Assembly: GCA_033964015.1 (NCBI GenBank)
Contig: CM066923.1
Span: 3,210,978 to 3,274,977 of the forward strand
Reading direction: 5' to 3'
From: Scolanthus callimorphus
Lineage: Eukaryota > Cnidaria > Anthozoa > Actiniaria > Edwardsiidae
DNA: 64,000 nt
A program made the position numbers and the translations under genes. The notes beneath the pieces are model-generated. The model had not been told where the DNA came from. It made no database searches and was given only the letters and a program-made list of their open reading frames with translations. This document shows, one piece after another, positions 40,101 to 42,371 of this stretch (the first letter of the stretch is position 1; the number at the start of each line of letters is the position of its first letter).

Positions 40101-42371
40101 AGCATTGGACATGGAGACACTCGCAGCTGGTGGCTAAGGTTTCGAAATCGTGTCCCAGGTCCGAGTAAACCTACCGGAGAGATTGTTCGCATTTTCTCTT
40201 GTGGGAAACTCAACCACTCCCGGAGGAGGCTACGGTGTCCAGGGCCCAACTATAAATGGACCCACATGTTGCTGATTACTAACCAATACTCAAAGATCAT
40301 AAAAGTCTTTATTATTTTTCGGCCGGGTCTCATCTTTGCACCACTATGAATCACATTTTTTGTGGTTTTATTTTCTCCGGTTCCTACAGTGCGTAAAGTT
40401 AAGCCTTTGAAATCATATAAGACCGAGACAAAGTGTTTATACCATCATTGGGAGAATCAACATCAAACATTCTCCGCAACTCATTTTGTGTCATTCGGTG
40501 ATGAAGATGGACATTCTATGGAAAAAGAAATATATAAAATTGAATTAAACGATTTTAAAAAGGCAAGGAAAGAAAACATTATCAGCTCAAGTTTACTCTC
40601 GCTCGGAGCAATTTCCTTGTAGCGCGCCGCAGCATAGTCTATTTAGCGTCTTGTTTCTTTTCTTTGAACGTGAAAACGAGGCAGTCACATGGCGGGCTTT
40701 ACGAAAACATGGCGGAGCGAAATTTGCTCTTTCTTCAATTCTTGCGTACCACGTCGTCTGAAACCGTTTATTTTAAGCCCAGCTAGCGCTGAATACTGAT
40801 GCACTTTGAAGATGGAAAGCGAGGCACATATTAAGAGTAATGAGTTTTATACGACTCACGTGCGGCAGCCGGCAGTGACCCTGGTCGTGCCTCAAGTCAC
40901 AAGATATCAAGACCGACAAAGACCAAAAGCACTTTATAGCACTGAGCTGAGGTAAGCTTTCAACTATACGTTCGTACTCCAAACAAAGGGTGTATTGAAT
41001 GAATGTAAATAACATAAGTCTAATGTTGTTTTATGCGTTCGCTTATAGAAATTAAACAGCCATAAAGTGCAAGCGGTCTTGGTCTGGTTCTTTATGGCAC
41101 TTTGCTGAACAAAGGTAAGCTTTCATATTTTTGGAACATTTTCACGAAAGAGCTTTGGAATGTCCCTACTATCCCCTACTAAGGGCCTGAAGCCATTAAT
41201 ATTATCATGTGTTGTTCCAGAAAATATCCATCCTTCCCCCCCCCCCCCCATGGAATGGATTGGACCACACAAAGTAATTACATACATTCTCTATGTTCTA
41301 TCTTTTATTCAAATATTCTATCTTTTATTCAAATATTCCTGCCCTTTACTGACCTGGCTTTTCCCTTGCACGTGAAGTGACAAAACTCCTGTTGAAAAAT
41401 ATCAAAATATTACATCACAAGATCAGGACAGACAAATATGTTATAGACAAATATGGTATGTACCATACTAGTACTGTCAAAAGCTGAAATATGGTCAGAA
41501 GTAATGTCCAATCAAAACAAATTTTATTCATCAGATGTTAGTGTTTGTGCATTTTTCCAGGATGACAAAGCATTCAAAAGGGGTCTTTTTCCTTACATAC
41601 CTCCCCCTCCATGGTTGTTGGGACTTGTCTATATGGTATAGAGCAGATTTCATATGACTGTGAAAAGTGCCGCGACACTGCACGGTACTGTCGCGGTGGT
41701 GGTACCGAACCTGGCCTGCTGTAGATACCGAATGAAATCATTTAGTCACGGCATGGTCACGGAGTGGTACAACTTTGTCGCGGAACTTTTCACAGTCATA
41801 AGAAATCTGCTCTATGGCAAATGTAGTTATGGTTGATTAATGAAAATAGTTTCTCCTGCCACTGCACATATTTTTAAATAATTGAAATAAATCCTTTATA
41901 TTTTAATACATGATTGGGTATTACTCAGTTTGCATCAAAGGCCCCATAGTCTTCAAAGACAACCTATCTGTACTTCATGAAATATTAGTATTAACATACT
42001 CTTCTCCAAAATGTCCATCTTTTTTATTCAGTATGGTCCAAACAGATCCACTTTCATTAATCCTGGTCTGAACACAGTCCTCAAAAGGTATATTAATCTA
42101 CACACAACAAATCTGCTTTTTTGCAAAAAGATTTTCCAAGTTTTGTGTTGAGCTAAGGAAAAATATCCTAAACATTCCAAAGGATTGCTTACAGTCTTGC
42201 GCACAGTTCAAGCTGAGTCTGCATTTTTTGAAAGCCACAAAATTCCTTGTTGGCTTGGAAGAGAAATATGATAAGGAGCAGGTCTGACCAAATAAACAGT
42301 CATATTCTCTACATTGCAGCCACAAACTCACCAATCATCACAACTGCAAGAAGACCTTGTTTTCCATTCAT
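6355..42371 (-). CDS. ADAMTS-like secreted metalloprotease gene (22 exons, gene span)
   Basis: Zinc metalloprotease of the M12B ADAMTS family, expected to be secreted and to cut or bind extracellular matrix. Exons from 5' to 3' on the minus strand (high-low): 42371-42332, 40004-39676, 39253-39088, 38671-38451, 32769-32686, 30725-30604, 29884-29871 (tentative), 29268-29154, 27925-27793, 20536-20383, 19362-19264, 18888-18746, 18411-18345, 17490-17412, 16720-16596, 15412-15289, 13071-12982, 12534-12362, 10094-9962, 8507-8384, 7500-7281, 6825-6355. All joins are GT-AG and phase-compatible except within exon 9, which holds two frame shifts. Domain order is prodomain, furin site, catalytic, disintegrin-like, TSP1, Cys-rich, spacer, three TSP1 and a WSC/PAN-like domain. 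The coding length is about 3.2 kb. Exons 1 and 7 are the least certain. The orthology group within ADAMTS is not resolved. Confidence 0.9.
6826..7280. other. Intron 21 of the ADAMTS-like gene
   Basis: Unique-looking AT-rich intron sequence. I see no element or RNA in it. Confidence 0.7.
7281..7500 (-). CDS. ADAMTS-like exon 21: third TSP1 and start of fourth
   Basis: [20 protein letters not shown] then [28 protein letters not shown] and [14 protein letters not shown] give one full TSP1 and the first strand of the next. The acceptor is GATTCTTAG and the donor GCGGTATGT. Confidence 0.95.
7816..8020. repeat. Near-perfect palindrome / foldback MITE
   Basis: Arms starting AGGCCTTTTTTGAG and ending with its complement fold back over about 95 bp each. 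The core CCACTGGGAAAACTGCCC pairs around a loop of about 12 nt near 7904-7915. It lies in intron 20 of the ADAMTS-like gene. Its small size and lack of coding fit a foldback MITE. Confidence 0.85.
8384..8507 (-). CDS. ADAMTS-like exon 20: end of second TSP1
   Basis: [20 protein letters not shown] then [20 protein letters not shown] completes TSP1 (R-x-V-x-C, C...KP, C...C). The acceptor is GATATTCAG and the donor AGGTAGGT. Phases match exons 19 and 21. Confidence 0.9.
8640..8942. repeat. Poly-C and poly-G tracts in dispersed repeat sequence
   Basis: A C tract at about 8636-8667 and a G run of about 25 at 8917-8942 flank two near-identical segments containing CCCCACCCCTCCGGAATTTCC. Homopolymer length here is likely unreliable in any assembly. 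Confidence 0.7.
9141..9507. mobile_element. Inverted-repeat element of about 370 bp
   Basis: The left arm (9141-9191) contains ACCGCGGCAAAACGCATTTG and the right arm (9457-9507) carries its reverse complement, about 50 bp with few mismatches. There is no coding capacity. It lies within ADAMTS intron 19. Confidence 0.8.
9583..9954. mobile_element. hAT-like MITE abutting a splice donor
   Basis: The terminal inverted repeats are 34 bp and identical, starting CAAGAGAAAATGATCCCC. They are flanked by direct repeats TGCAAAC at 9576-9582 and 9955-9961. The right-hand copy contains the GT donor of ADAMTS exon 19, so insertion happened at the exon/intron junction. The superfamily is inferred from the 7-8 bp duplication only. 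Confidence 0.85.
9962..10094 (-). CDS. ADAMTS-like exon 19: end of spacer and start of second TSP1
   Basis: [18 protein letters not shown] closes the spacer, followed by [17 protein letters not shown], the start of a TSP1 repeat. The acceptor is TTTTGTTGCAG. The donor GGTTTGCA is weak and lies inside the 7-bp target duplication of an adjacent MITE. Confidence 0.9.
10147..10210. repeat. 64-bp GC-rich hairpin
   Basis: CTCGCGCGCCAGGGTCCTTC pairs with its reverse complement at the right end, with a C/G-rich loop. The same arm sequence forms the ends of the longer element at 48961-49270, so this looks like a minimal family member. It sits about 50 bp upstream of the exon 19 acceptor. Confidence 0.8.
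10330..11140. other. ADAMTS intron 18, 5' part: repeat fragments
   Basis: It contains an AATTTC hexamer run at about 10338-10362 that looks like a retroposon tail. An imperfect inverted pair follows (about 10618-10720 and 10770-10860) of GGGGGTGGCAATT-type sequence with runs of A. No exon was recognised. Confidence 0.5.
11540..11730. repeat. Foldback element, about 190 bp
   Basis: AAGCATTAGAGCACAACTTT at the left end is mirrored by its complement at 11711-11730. The whole interval is a near-perfect palindrome around CTGCGGCTCG. A diverged relative is present at 30750-30890 (GATAAAGTAATGGCTATATC). Confidence 0.85.
11879..12175. repeat. 114-bp tandem repeat, 2.6 copies
   Basis: GATGTT...CAGACGCGGAG...CTCTACCGTAGCGGATGAGA units begin at about 11881, 11995 and 12109, an exact 114-bp step with only a few substitutions. 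Confidence 0.9.
12362..12534 (-). CDS. ADAMTS-like exon 18: spacer domain
   Basis: It encodes [20 protein letters not shown], a tyrosine-rich strand, then [15 protein letters not shown], where GPTNE/K is characteristic of the spacer. I placed the acceptor at GACGCAG because it gives the phase of exon 17. The donor is GTGGTAAGT. Confidence 0.9.
12982..13071 (-). CDS. ADAMTS-like exon 17: spacer domain
   Basis: [20 protein letters not shown] then KTYADPDLL matches the I-P-x-G-A-x-x-I-x-x-E strand that starts the ADAMTS spacer. The acceptor is TATTCTAG and the donor ACGTAAGC. The 29-bp minisatellite begins about 24 bp upstream of the acceptor. Confidence 0.9.
13095..15200. repeat. 29-bp minisatellite filling an ADAMTS intron
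   Basis: About 65-70 copies of GATGACAATGGCAATGACAA TGTGGCAAC with A/C, C/T and small variants are present; the first copies are degenerate. The period of 29 is not a multiple of 3 and no frame contains a stop on the minus strand, which creates a 653-residue artefactual ORF of 29-residue repeats. The array begins about 24 bp from the exon 17 acceptor and ends about 90 bp from the exon 16 donor, so intron 16 is almost wholly minisatellite. Confidence 0.95.
15289..15412 (-). CDS. ADAMTS-like exon 16: end of Cys-rich region, spacer entry
   Basis: [20 protein letters not shown] then GGDSSTC is the highly conserved VGCD...D-x-C-G-V-C-G-G-D-x-S-T-C motif. I placed the donor at TTGGTAATT because it gives the phase and spacing that exon 17 needs. 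The frame stays open to 15209, so a later donor is possible. The following intron is almost entirely minisatellite. Confidence 0.85.
15659..16003 (+). mobile_element. tRNA-derived SINE with duplicated tail module
   Basis: A tRNA-like head at 15851-15927 has a 7-bp acceptor stem (GGGCTGA with TCAGCCT), a D-arm/A box TAGCTTAGTTGGTAGAGC, a long variable arm GACCCGAAGGTC and a T-arm/B box GGGTTCGAATCCC. It is followed by a tail of about 80 bp (CCTGGATTTTTTCAGATCC ... TATATATT). The same tail also precedes the head at 15659-15741. The unit is flanked by 8-bp direct repeats GAATTACG (15651-15658 and 16004-16011). The anticodon stem is imperfect, so it is not a functional tRNA gene. Confidence 0.85.
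16596..16720 (-). CDS. ADAMTS-like exon 15: Cys-rich region
   Basis: [20 protein letters not shown] then [20 protein letters not shown] matches the C-x-L-x-C...V-x-D-G-T-x-C...D-V-C-V-x-G-x-C signature. The acceptor is CTGTTTCAG and the donor AAGGTAAGA. Confidence 0.95.
16915..17095. repeat. Dispersed repeat, copy 1
   Basis: Sequence with GGATCCAGGAATTTCAGAAA, CAAATTTCCTCCAGCAAATA and a long C run is repeated in inverted orientation at 45826-45985. Fragments also occur near 30410. It lies in intron 14 of the ADAMTS-like gene. Confidence 0.75.
17412..17490 (-). CDS. ADAMTS-like exon 14: start of Cys-rich region
   Basis: It encodes [20 protein letters not shown] and SPYYLSG, corresponding to the CP...FR..QC segment that follows the first TSP1 in ADAMTS proteins. 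The acceptor is TTCTATAG and the donor TGGTGAGT (phase 1 exit). Confidence 0.85.
17735..17880. repeat. Dispersed repeat, copy 1 of a CRE-containing family
   Basis: GACCGCTCTTCAAGCTTCTC-like sequence with CCAATGACGTCATAGC and GGCAAAGCGTGACGGGCC is shared with 63690-63835. Confidence 0.75.
17940..18125. repeat. About 21-bp tandem repeat
   Basis: TTGTAAAAATTTATGCTAATG recurs about eight times with drift. The short ORF through it is a by-product of the period being near 21. Confidence 0.85.
18345..18411 (-). CDS. ADAMTS-like exon 13: end of first TSP1
   Basis: 22 residues, [20 protein letters not shown] then LQ, supply the GG-x-x-C and Y-R-x-C-N core of TSP1. The acceptor is TTCTTTCAG and the donor CAGGTAAGG. 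It joins exon 12 in phase 2. Confidence 0.9.
18746..18888 (-). CDS. ADAMTS-like exon 12: end of disintegrin-like domain and first TSP1
   Basis: It encodes [12 protein letters not shown], then [20 protein letters not shown] and KKRTCTNP, the first thrombospondin type 1 repeat with W-x-x-W, S-x-S-C-G-G-G and a basic R-T-C strand. The donor is TAAGTAAGT and exit phase is 2. Confidence 0.95.
19264..19362 (-). CDS. ADAMTS-like exon 11: disintegrin-like domain
   Basis: 33 residues, [20 protein letters not shown] then [13 protein letters not shown], carry the family signature LxCTNSGG...PPxDGTPCG with its conserved cysteines. Phase 0 at both ends, acceptor TAACTTCTAG, donor AAGGTGAAC. Confidence 0.95.
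19690..19930. repeat. Dispersed repeat, inverted relative to 48600-48840
   Basis: GAGCATGATCTAGG-, GGAGCATACGCC- and CAGCTCTGAGTGG-like segments match the interval 48600-48840 in the opposite orientation. It lies in intron 10 of the ADAMTS-like gene. Confidence 0.75.
20383..20536 (-). CDS. ADAMTS-like exon 10: end of catalytic and start of disintegrin-like domain
   Basis: It encodes [20 protein letters not shown], then [16 protein letters not shown] and FCQPKM. LPGQL...QC is the conserved entry to the ADAMTS disintegrin-like domain. The acceptor is TGTTCTAG and the donor ATGGTAATA. Entry phase 2 matches both exon 9 and exon 8. Confidence 0.9.
20727..20992 (-). repeat. 3' LTR of the gypsy-type element
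   Basis: It reads TGGAGAGTTTTCC... to ...AGTCTTTCTTTA on the minus strand. The polypurine tract at 20993-21002 lies directly upstream in the element's sense direction. Confidence 0.95.
21040..21501 (-). pseudogene. Gypsy pol C-terminal tail
   Basis: It begins [20 protein letters not shown], a pattern common at the chromodomain-less end of gypsy integrases, then continues as a proline/threonine-rich tail ending in a basic [12 protein letters not shown] motif. It is in a different frame from the integrase ORF upstream. Confidence 0.8.
21707..22630 (-). pseudogene. Gypsy integrase domain
   Basis: It contains the HHCC zinc-binding region (HLHAAHQG ... CLDC) and the DDE core ([24 protein letters not shown]), so all three acidic residues are visible. 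The frame is open for about 307 codons, then shifts near its C-terminal end. It belongs to the element's pol and is not a host gene. Confidence 0.9.
22630..23004 (-). pseudogene. Gypsy RNase H domain
   Basis: [20 protein letters not shown], then [12 protein letters not shown] and [14 protein letters not shown] are the core RNase H strands of Metaviridae-type pol. It is frame-shifted relative to the RT segment upstream. Confidence 0.9.
22994..23575 (-). pseudogene. Gypsy reverse transcriptase, C-terminal half
   Basis: [18 protein letters not shown], then [15 protein letters not shown] and [12 protein letters not shown] are the RT thumb/connection motifs. The reading frame breaks again before RNase H, near 23075. 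Confidence 0.85.
23651..23905 (-). pseudogene. Gypsy reverse transcriptase, N-terminal remnant
   Basis: [13 protein letters not shown] and [20 protein letters not shown] match RT fingers/palm motifs, with at least two frame changes between them. RT homology begins within about 30 bp of the LTR, so gag, protease and the start of RT have been deleted. Confidence 0.85.
23891..23906 (-). other. Putative self-priming primer-binding site
   Basis: The 16 nt next to the 5' LTR, TGTGGAGAGCAATCTC on the sense (minus) strand, is the exact reverse complement of a segment inside the LTR (23953-23968, and 20773-20788 in the other LTR). The transcript can therefore fold back over a 46-nt loop onto its own PBS. 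Confidence 0.7.
23907..24172 (-). repeat. 5' LTR of the gypsy-type element
   Basis: Same 266-bp LTR with a single substitution at 24131. It is followed on the outside by the target duplication GTTAT. Confidence 0.95.
24510..27353. mobile_element. Larger TIR element, contents partly tandemly duplicated
   Basis: It begins CTATTCCCACTGGGGACC with GTATATAAGATATC and ends with an imperfect inverse, TCTTATATAGAGTACAATGG then GACCCAGTGAGAATA. Inside, two direct copies of about 300 bp (26211-26480 and 26670-26930), containing TCATGATATGTAACTCTCTG and CCTCGGACGGGGCATTTCTG, lie in series. Other repeats with GAGGACACCAGGCCCTGCCT occur at 25380-26030. No transposase was recognised. Confidence 0.55.
27354..27705. 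mobile_element. Short TIR element of the same family, back to back with the larger copy
   Basis: The left end (27356-27430) repeats the left end of the 24510 element almost exactly. The right end (27650-27705) repeats its right end. It is about 350 bp and probably an internal-deletion derivative. It ends about 90 bp from ADAMTS exon 9. Confidence 0.65.
27793..27925 (-). CDS. ADAMTS-like exon 9: end of catalytic domain, two frame shifts
   Basis: Following exon 8 in phase 2, it reads [12 protein letters not shown], supplying the G and third histidine of the zinc motif. Family patterns then continue in two other frames: [15 protein letters not shown], then [12 protein letters not shown]. The changes lie next to a short A run near 27886 and a T pair near 27832. 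The exon is 133 nt, whereas its flanking phases require a multiple of 3. The acceptor TTGATTCCAG and donor GAGGTACT look usable. These are either real disabling mutations or homopolymer base-calling errors. Skipping the exon keeps the downstream frame. Confidence 0.8.
28021..28132. repeat. Poly-G and poly-C tracts
   Basis: A G run at 28021-28040 and a C run of about 37 at 28096-28132 flank a short segment. Such tracts recur in several dispersed repeats of this window. Confidence 0.8.
28133..29153. other. ADAMTS intron 8, no coding recognised
   Basis: Mostly repeat-like fragments, including a GCGCGGGCTGTCTGTGG segment shared with 16258-16280. I searched the minus strand for catalytic-domain motifs and found none here. 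Confidence 0.5.
29154..29268 (-). CDS. ADAMTS-like exon 8: catalytic domain with HEIGH zinc motif
   Basis: It encodes [20 protein letters not shown] and ends AAHEIGHA, supplying the first two zinc-binding histidines and the catalytic glutamate of HExxHxxGxxHD. The acceptor is CTCCACTCTAG and the donor GCGTAAGT, exiting in phase 2 between the second and third histidines. Confidence 0.9.
29871..29884 (-). CDS. ADAMTS-like exon 7: 14-nt candidate microexon
   Basis: Exon 6 exits in phase 2 and exon 8 enters in phase 1, so at least one linking exon is required. The only candidate I found is 14 nt between CTTCATTCCAG and GTACGTTT, which converts phase 2 to phase 1 exactly and adds N-A-R-G. The resulting segment before the next conserved cysteine is shorter than usual for the family, so a different exon may have been missed. 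Confidence 0.4.
29935..30600. repeat. GACA/GACG/GATG tetranucleotide microsatellite
   Basis: Long runs of GGACGGACAGACACAGACAG and related tetramers, interrupted at about 30370-30530, fill ADAMTS intron 6 up to the exon 6 donor. They produce long artefactual ORFs on both strands. Confidence 0.95.
30604..30725 (-). CDS. ADAMTS-like exon 6: catalytic domain
   Basis: It encodes [20 protein letters not shown] and continues to [16 protein letters not shown], matching the L-x-x-F-x-x-W-Q...H-x-D-x-A-x-L-L-T region of the family. The acceptor is TTAATCCAG and the donor ACGTAAGT (phase 2 exit). A GACA-type microsatellite begins only about 14 bp beyond the donor. Confidence 0.85.
30750..30890. repeat. 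Diverged foldback copy related to 11540-11730
   Basis: TACGATAAAACGCGCC and ACTTTATCG...GATAAAGTAATGG resemble the 11450-11730 element. The palindrome is imperfect. Confidence 0.6.
31932..32618. mobile_element. Inverted-repeat element of about 690 bp
   Basis: The left arm CTCAACCTCG...CCCCAGGGTCTTCTCGG...AAAATGGCGGTTAG, about 150 bp, is mirrored by 32420-32618. The centre holds no recognised ORF. It lies in ADAMTS intron 5 near exon 5. Confidence 0.75.
32686..32769 (-). CDS. ADAMTS-like exon 5: catalytic domain
   Basis: 28 residues, [20 protein letters not shown] then GVVLHTAS, match the family pattern F-x-D-P-S-I-G-x-x-I-N-I-V-V-V-x-V-V-L. It starts and ends in phase 0 with acceptor TTATTTCTAG and donor TCTGTGAGT. 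Confidence 0.85.
32990..33071. repeat. Left arm of an inverted repeat interrupted by the DIRS-type element
   Basis: CAAGAGTGGATTACCAAGAG... to GTCAGAAAAGTGTCTATTTT matches 37606-37690 in inverse, with the inner 28 bp identical. Related ends occur near 17611 and 9868. Confidence 0.85.
33227..33355 (+). repeat. A1 split direct repeat
   Basis: It begins GGTTAATCATTATTGATTAG and ends GCTTTGTTTTA, identical to 37288-37416. Confidence 0.95.
33401..34303 (+). CDS. DIRS-type ORF1, gag-like protein
   Basis: 300 residues from an ATG in good context (ACCATGG). The N-terminus is proline/threonine-rich with a short coiled-coil-like stretch ([18 protein letters not shown]). The C-terminal half has a CxxW...GxCxC...HxCxxC...HPxxxC cluster, probably a nucleic-acid-binding zinc motif as in DIRS-order capsid proteins. 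It is intact. A gag role is inferred from position and the Cys cluster. Confidence 0.85.
   Translation: MAQPQPRRSSRLSKPKTDPDFAYATQQLAALEREVEATLASPLPTPNQPTPPPAIAQATPVPGRRATADQLSILNAEKEKLALELQVLKLKASMTTQHFSEGADPQTSANPSGKQRKKQAIDWPQEFCAGVVNQEFEKLEMSDFVAGFLAMVKTYESQRKSDMLQLLELLMIKASSYTWKSVRGFYGAIARQVELCRLEFSDFNAIRDVASTFFKHSDLRVSHQPREYKGSPKTQQQQQSRADHKRACRQWNYTGSCPCDATAAGYSGNHKCRVCAKEHPMLECPKRQSEIPDVDFSNST
34340..36055 (+). CDS. DIRS-type reverse transcriptase-RNase H
   Basis: 571 residues. RT motifs include [44 protein letters not shown] and the active site VYLDDFYG. RNase H follows, with [35 protein letters not shown] and [13 protein letters not shown]. The frame is uninterrupted, with an ATG 36 nt after the ORF1 stop. 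It copies the element's RNA. The recombinase follows in another frame after a very T-rich gap. Confidence 0.95.
   Translation: MDSSPDQRFTDKDFTTKAVIRHILVARTGVTNAQGVRIPVPTDLKLEAWDHYLAGYHDAIVATYLRYGWPINYSLDTLPTSSSHNHPSADQFTGHVEKYLATELEYQAIAGPFSHNPLNQPLICSPLQTVPKRGSNTRRVVMDLSFPPNNSVNSGISNDMYMNEPYKLRLPGIDRLCHFILQHGQGCFVYKKDLKRAYRQFPIDPKDYHLLGFRFNGAYYFDLRCPFGLRSSAMICQRTTSAAIYIFTNFGFSADVYLDDFYGAETPTHASTAFNTLQLLFDELGLQSSPEKDCVPSTRMLCLGIEVDTTNLTLRVPDDRLVELLQELTTWKRKSRFRVRELQSLLGKLSFITACVNSGRIFMSRMLNQLRAFPSHKRSIAVTAELRADIDWWLTFLPQFNGVSIIKPPTWSYSDFTFTTDSCLHGGGATCLDECFHFDIPQHIIADAGHISGLELYVIVVAARVWASRLAHHRVLVSCDNQAAVSSLNSGVTRDEFMQRCLRQLWLTAALNDFELRASFIPGVHNSLADALSRWNSNNKYRDAFALHCARQNFQFDFITVSRGAMDFQVD
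36069..37073 (+). CDS. DIRS-type tyrosine recombinase
   Basis: About 325 residues with the phage-integrase fold. There is an N-terminal core-binding region ([19 protein letters not shown]) and catalytic residues in SFLRKSNLV (Arg), [10 protein letters not shown] (His-x-x-Arg), [13 protein letters not shown] (Trp/His position, then the Tyr nucleophile). In DIRS-order elements it integrates a circular intermediate without target duplication. There is no ATG near the 5' end: the frame opens without one and the first homology begins after TTTTTTCTAG. Expression may need splicing or frameshifting. Confidence 0.95.
   Translation: MFFSFFLDGAESDIESLRVHLIYLAFAPSTHRNRKSHLNMYLSFCEHFDYRSFPVDGVVAARYIAFLARSGRKHGTIVNHIASLKHFHQFLGYPLSWDKDYSFTLALQGLKRYLTIAVNRKRAITPAMLLQAHTFFNLSEPLHSAMWALFLVAFFSFLRKSNLVVTGNLPSSKVLLRSDLAITGHGVHLCVRETKTIQHQERTLSIPLPVIPSSVLCPVAALRNHLTLNRVPANAPLFSVMVDSERTSPITYAQFSSFLKRTMGSIGLDPLAFSPHSFRRGGATFAFNCGLPAELIKSQGDWRSDAYLVYLEMSHSQKRHAVSVMAEKIRCINS
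37184..37287 (+). repeat. B1 split direct repeat
   Basis: CGCTGGAGTTTTATTGTAGT to GAGGAAAAACAATT. It differs from B2 (37443-37546) at one base. It includes AATAAA in TCTCAATAAACC, a possible polyadenylation signal. Confidence 0.95.
37288..37416 (+). repeat. A2 split direct repeat
   Basis: Identical to A1 and directly adjoining B1. Confidence 0.95.
37443..37546 (+). repeat. B2 split direct repeat, right end of the element
   Basis: It matches B1. The 26-bp spacer 37417-37442 separates it from A2. Confidence 0.95.
37606..37690. repeat. Right arm of the inverted repeat split by the DIRS-type element
   Basis: Inverse of 32990-33071. TAAAAATAGACACTTTTCTG is the inner, perfectly matched end. Confidence 0.85.
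37889..38112. repeat. Foldback MITE, about 220 bp
   Basis: TTCTCGTACCCAGAGCTCCC at the left pairs with GGGAGCCTTGGGTTCGAGAA at the right. The GAGGCTCTGG/CCAGAGCCTC block is also paired inside. A shorter relative is at 60419-60566. Confidence 0.8.
38451..38671 (-). CDS. ADAMTS-like exon 4: expanded furin-site region and start of catalytic domain
   Basis: After a lysine/serine-rich linker, the exon encodes five tandem 5-residue units ending in KR or NR ([24 protein letters not shown]). It then runs into [20 protein letters not shown], the first beta strand of an M12B catalytic domain. Proprotein-convertase cleavage between pro- and catalytic domains is standard in the family. The stretch comes from a 15-bp coding repeat at about 38558-38634. 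The acceptor is ATTATTTGCAG and the donor ATCGTAAGT. Confidence 0.85.
39088..39253 (-). CDS. ADAMTS-like exon 3: prodomain, C-terminal part
   Basis: It begins [20 protein letters not shown], matching the propeptide region G-x-I-x-T-x-x-x-x-x-I-x-P-L, and continues [15 protein letters not shown]. The acceptor is TATCACTCCAG and the donor GGTACGC. Entry phase is 0 and exit phase 1. Confidence 0.85.
39676..40004 (-). CDS. ADAMTS-like exon 2: prodomain, N-terminal part
   Basis: It encodes 109 residues starting [17 protein letters not shown] and ending RNDNGL, the pattern of reprolysin-family propeptides (Pep_M12B). It also contains [20 protein letters not shown] and a SGHV segment followed by ALRNDNGL. 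The acceptor is TTCATTTTAG and the donor TTGGTAAGTG. Entry phase is 1 and exit phase 0. Confidence 0.9.
40020..42331. other. ADAMTS intron 1, no coding recognised
   Basis: AT-rich. It holds a short C run at about 41228-41242 with GTTGTTCCAGAAAATATCC, a fragment also seen near 8800. An isolated plus-strand ORF at 40362-40622 matches nothing I know. Confidence 0.5.
42332..42371 (-). CDS. ADAMTS-like exon 1: start codon and signal peptide (candidate)
   Basis: An ATG opens [13 protein letters not shown] and ends with a GTGAGT donor in phase 1, the phase needed by exon 2. The joined start places a short hydrophobic stretch immediately before the conserved prodomain motif SYEIVHPYR. The hydrophobic core is short for a signal peptide, so another first exon further upstream remains possible. 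Confidence 0.5.

Noticed and set aside
40362..40622. 86-codon plus-strand ORF
   Set aside because: It has no recognised motif, no partner exons and no repeat explanation. It is too short to support as a gene.
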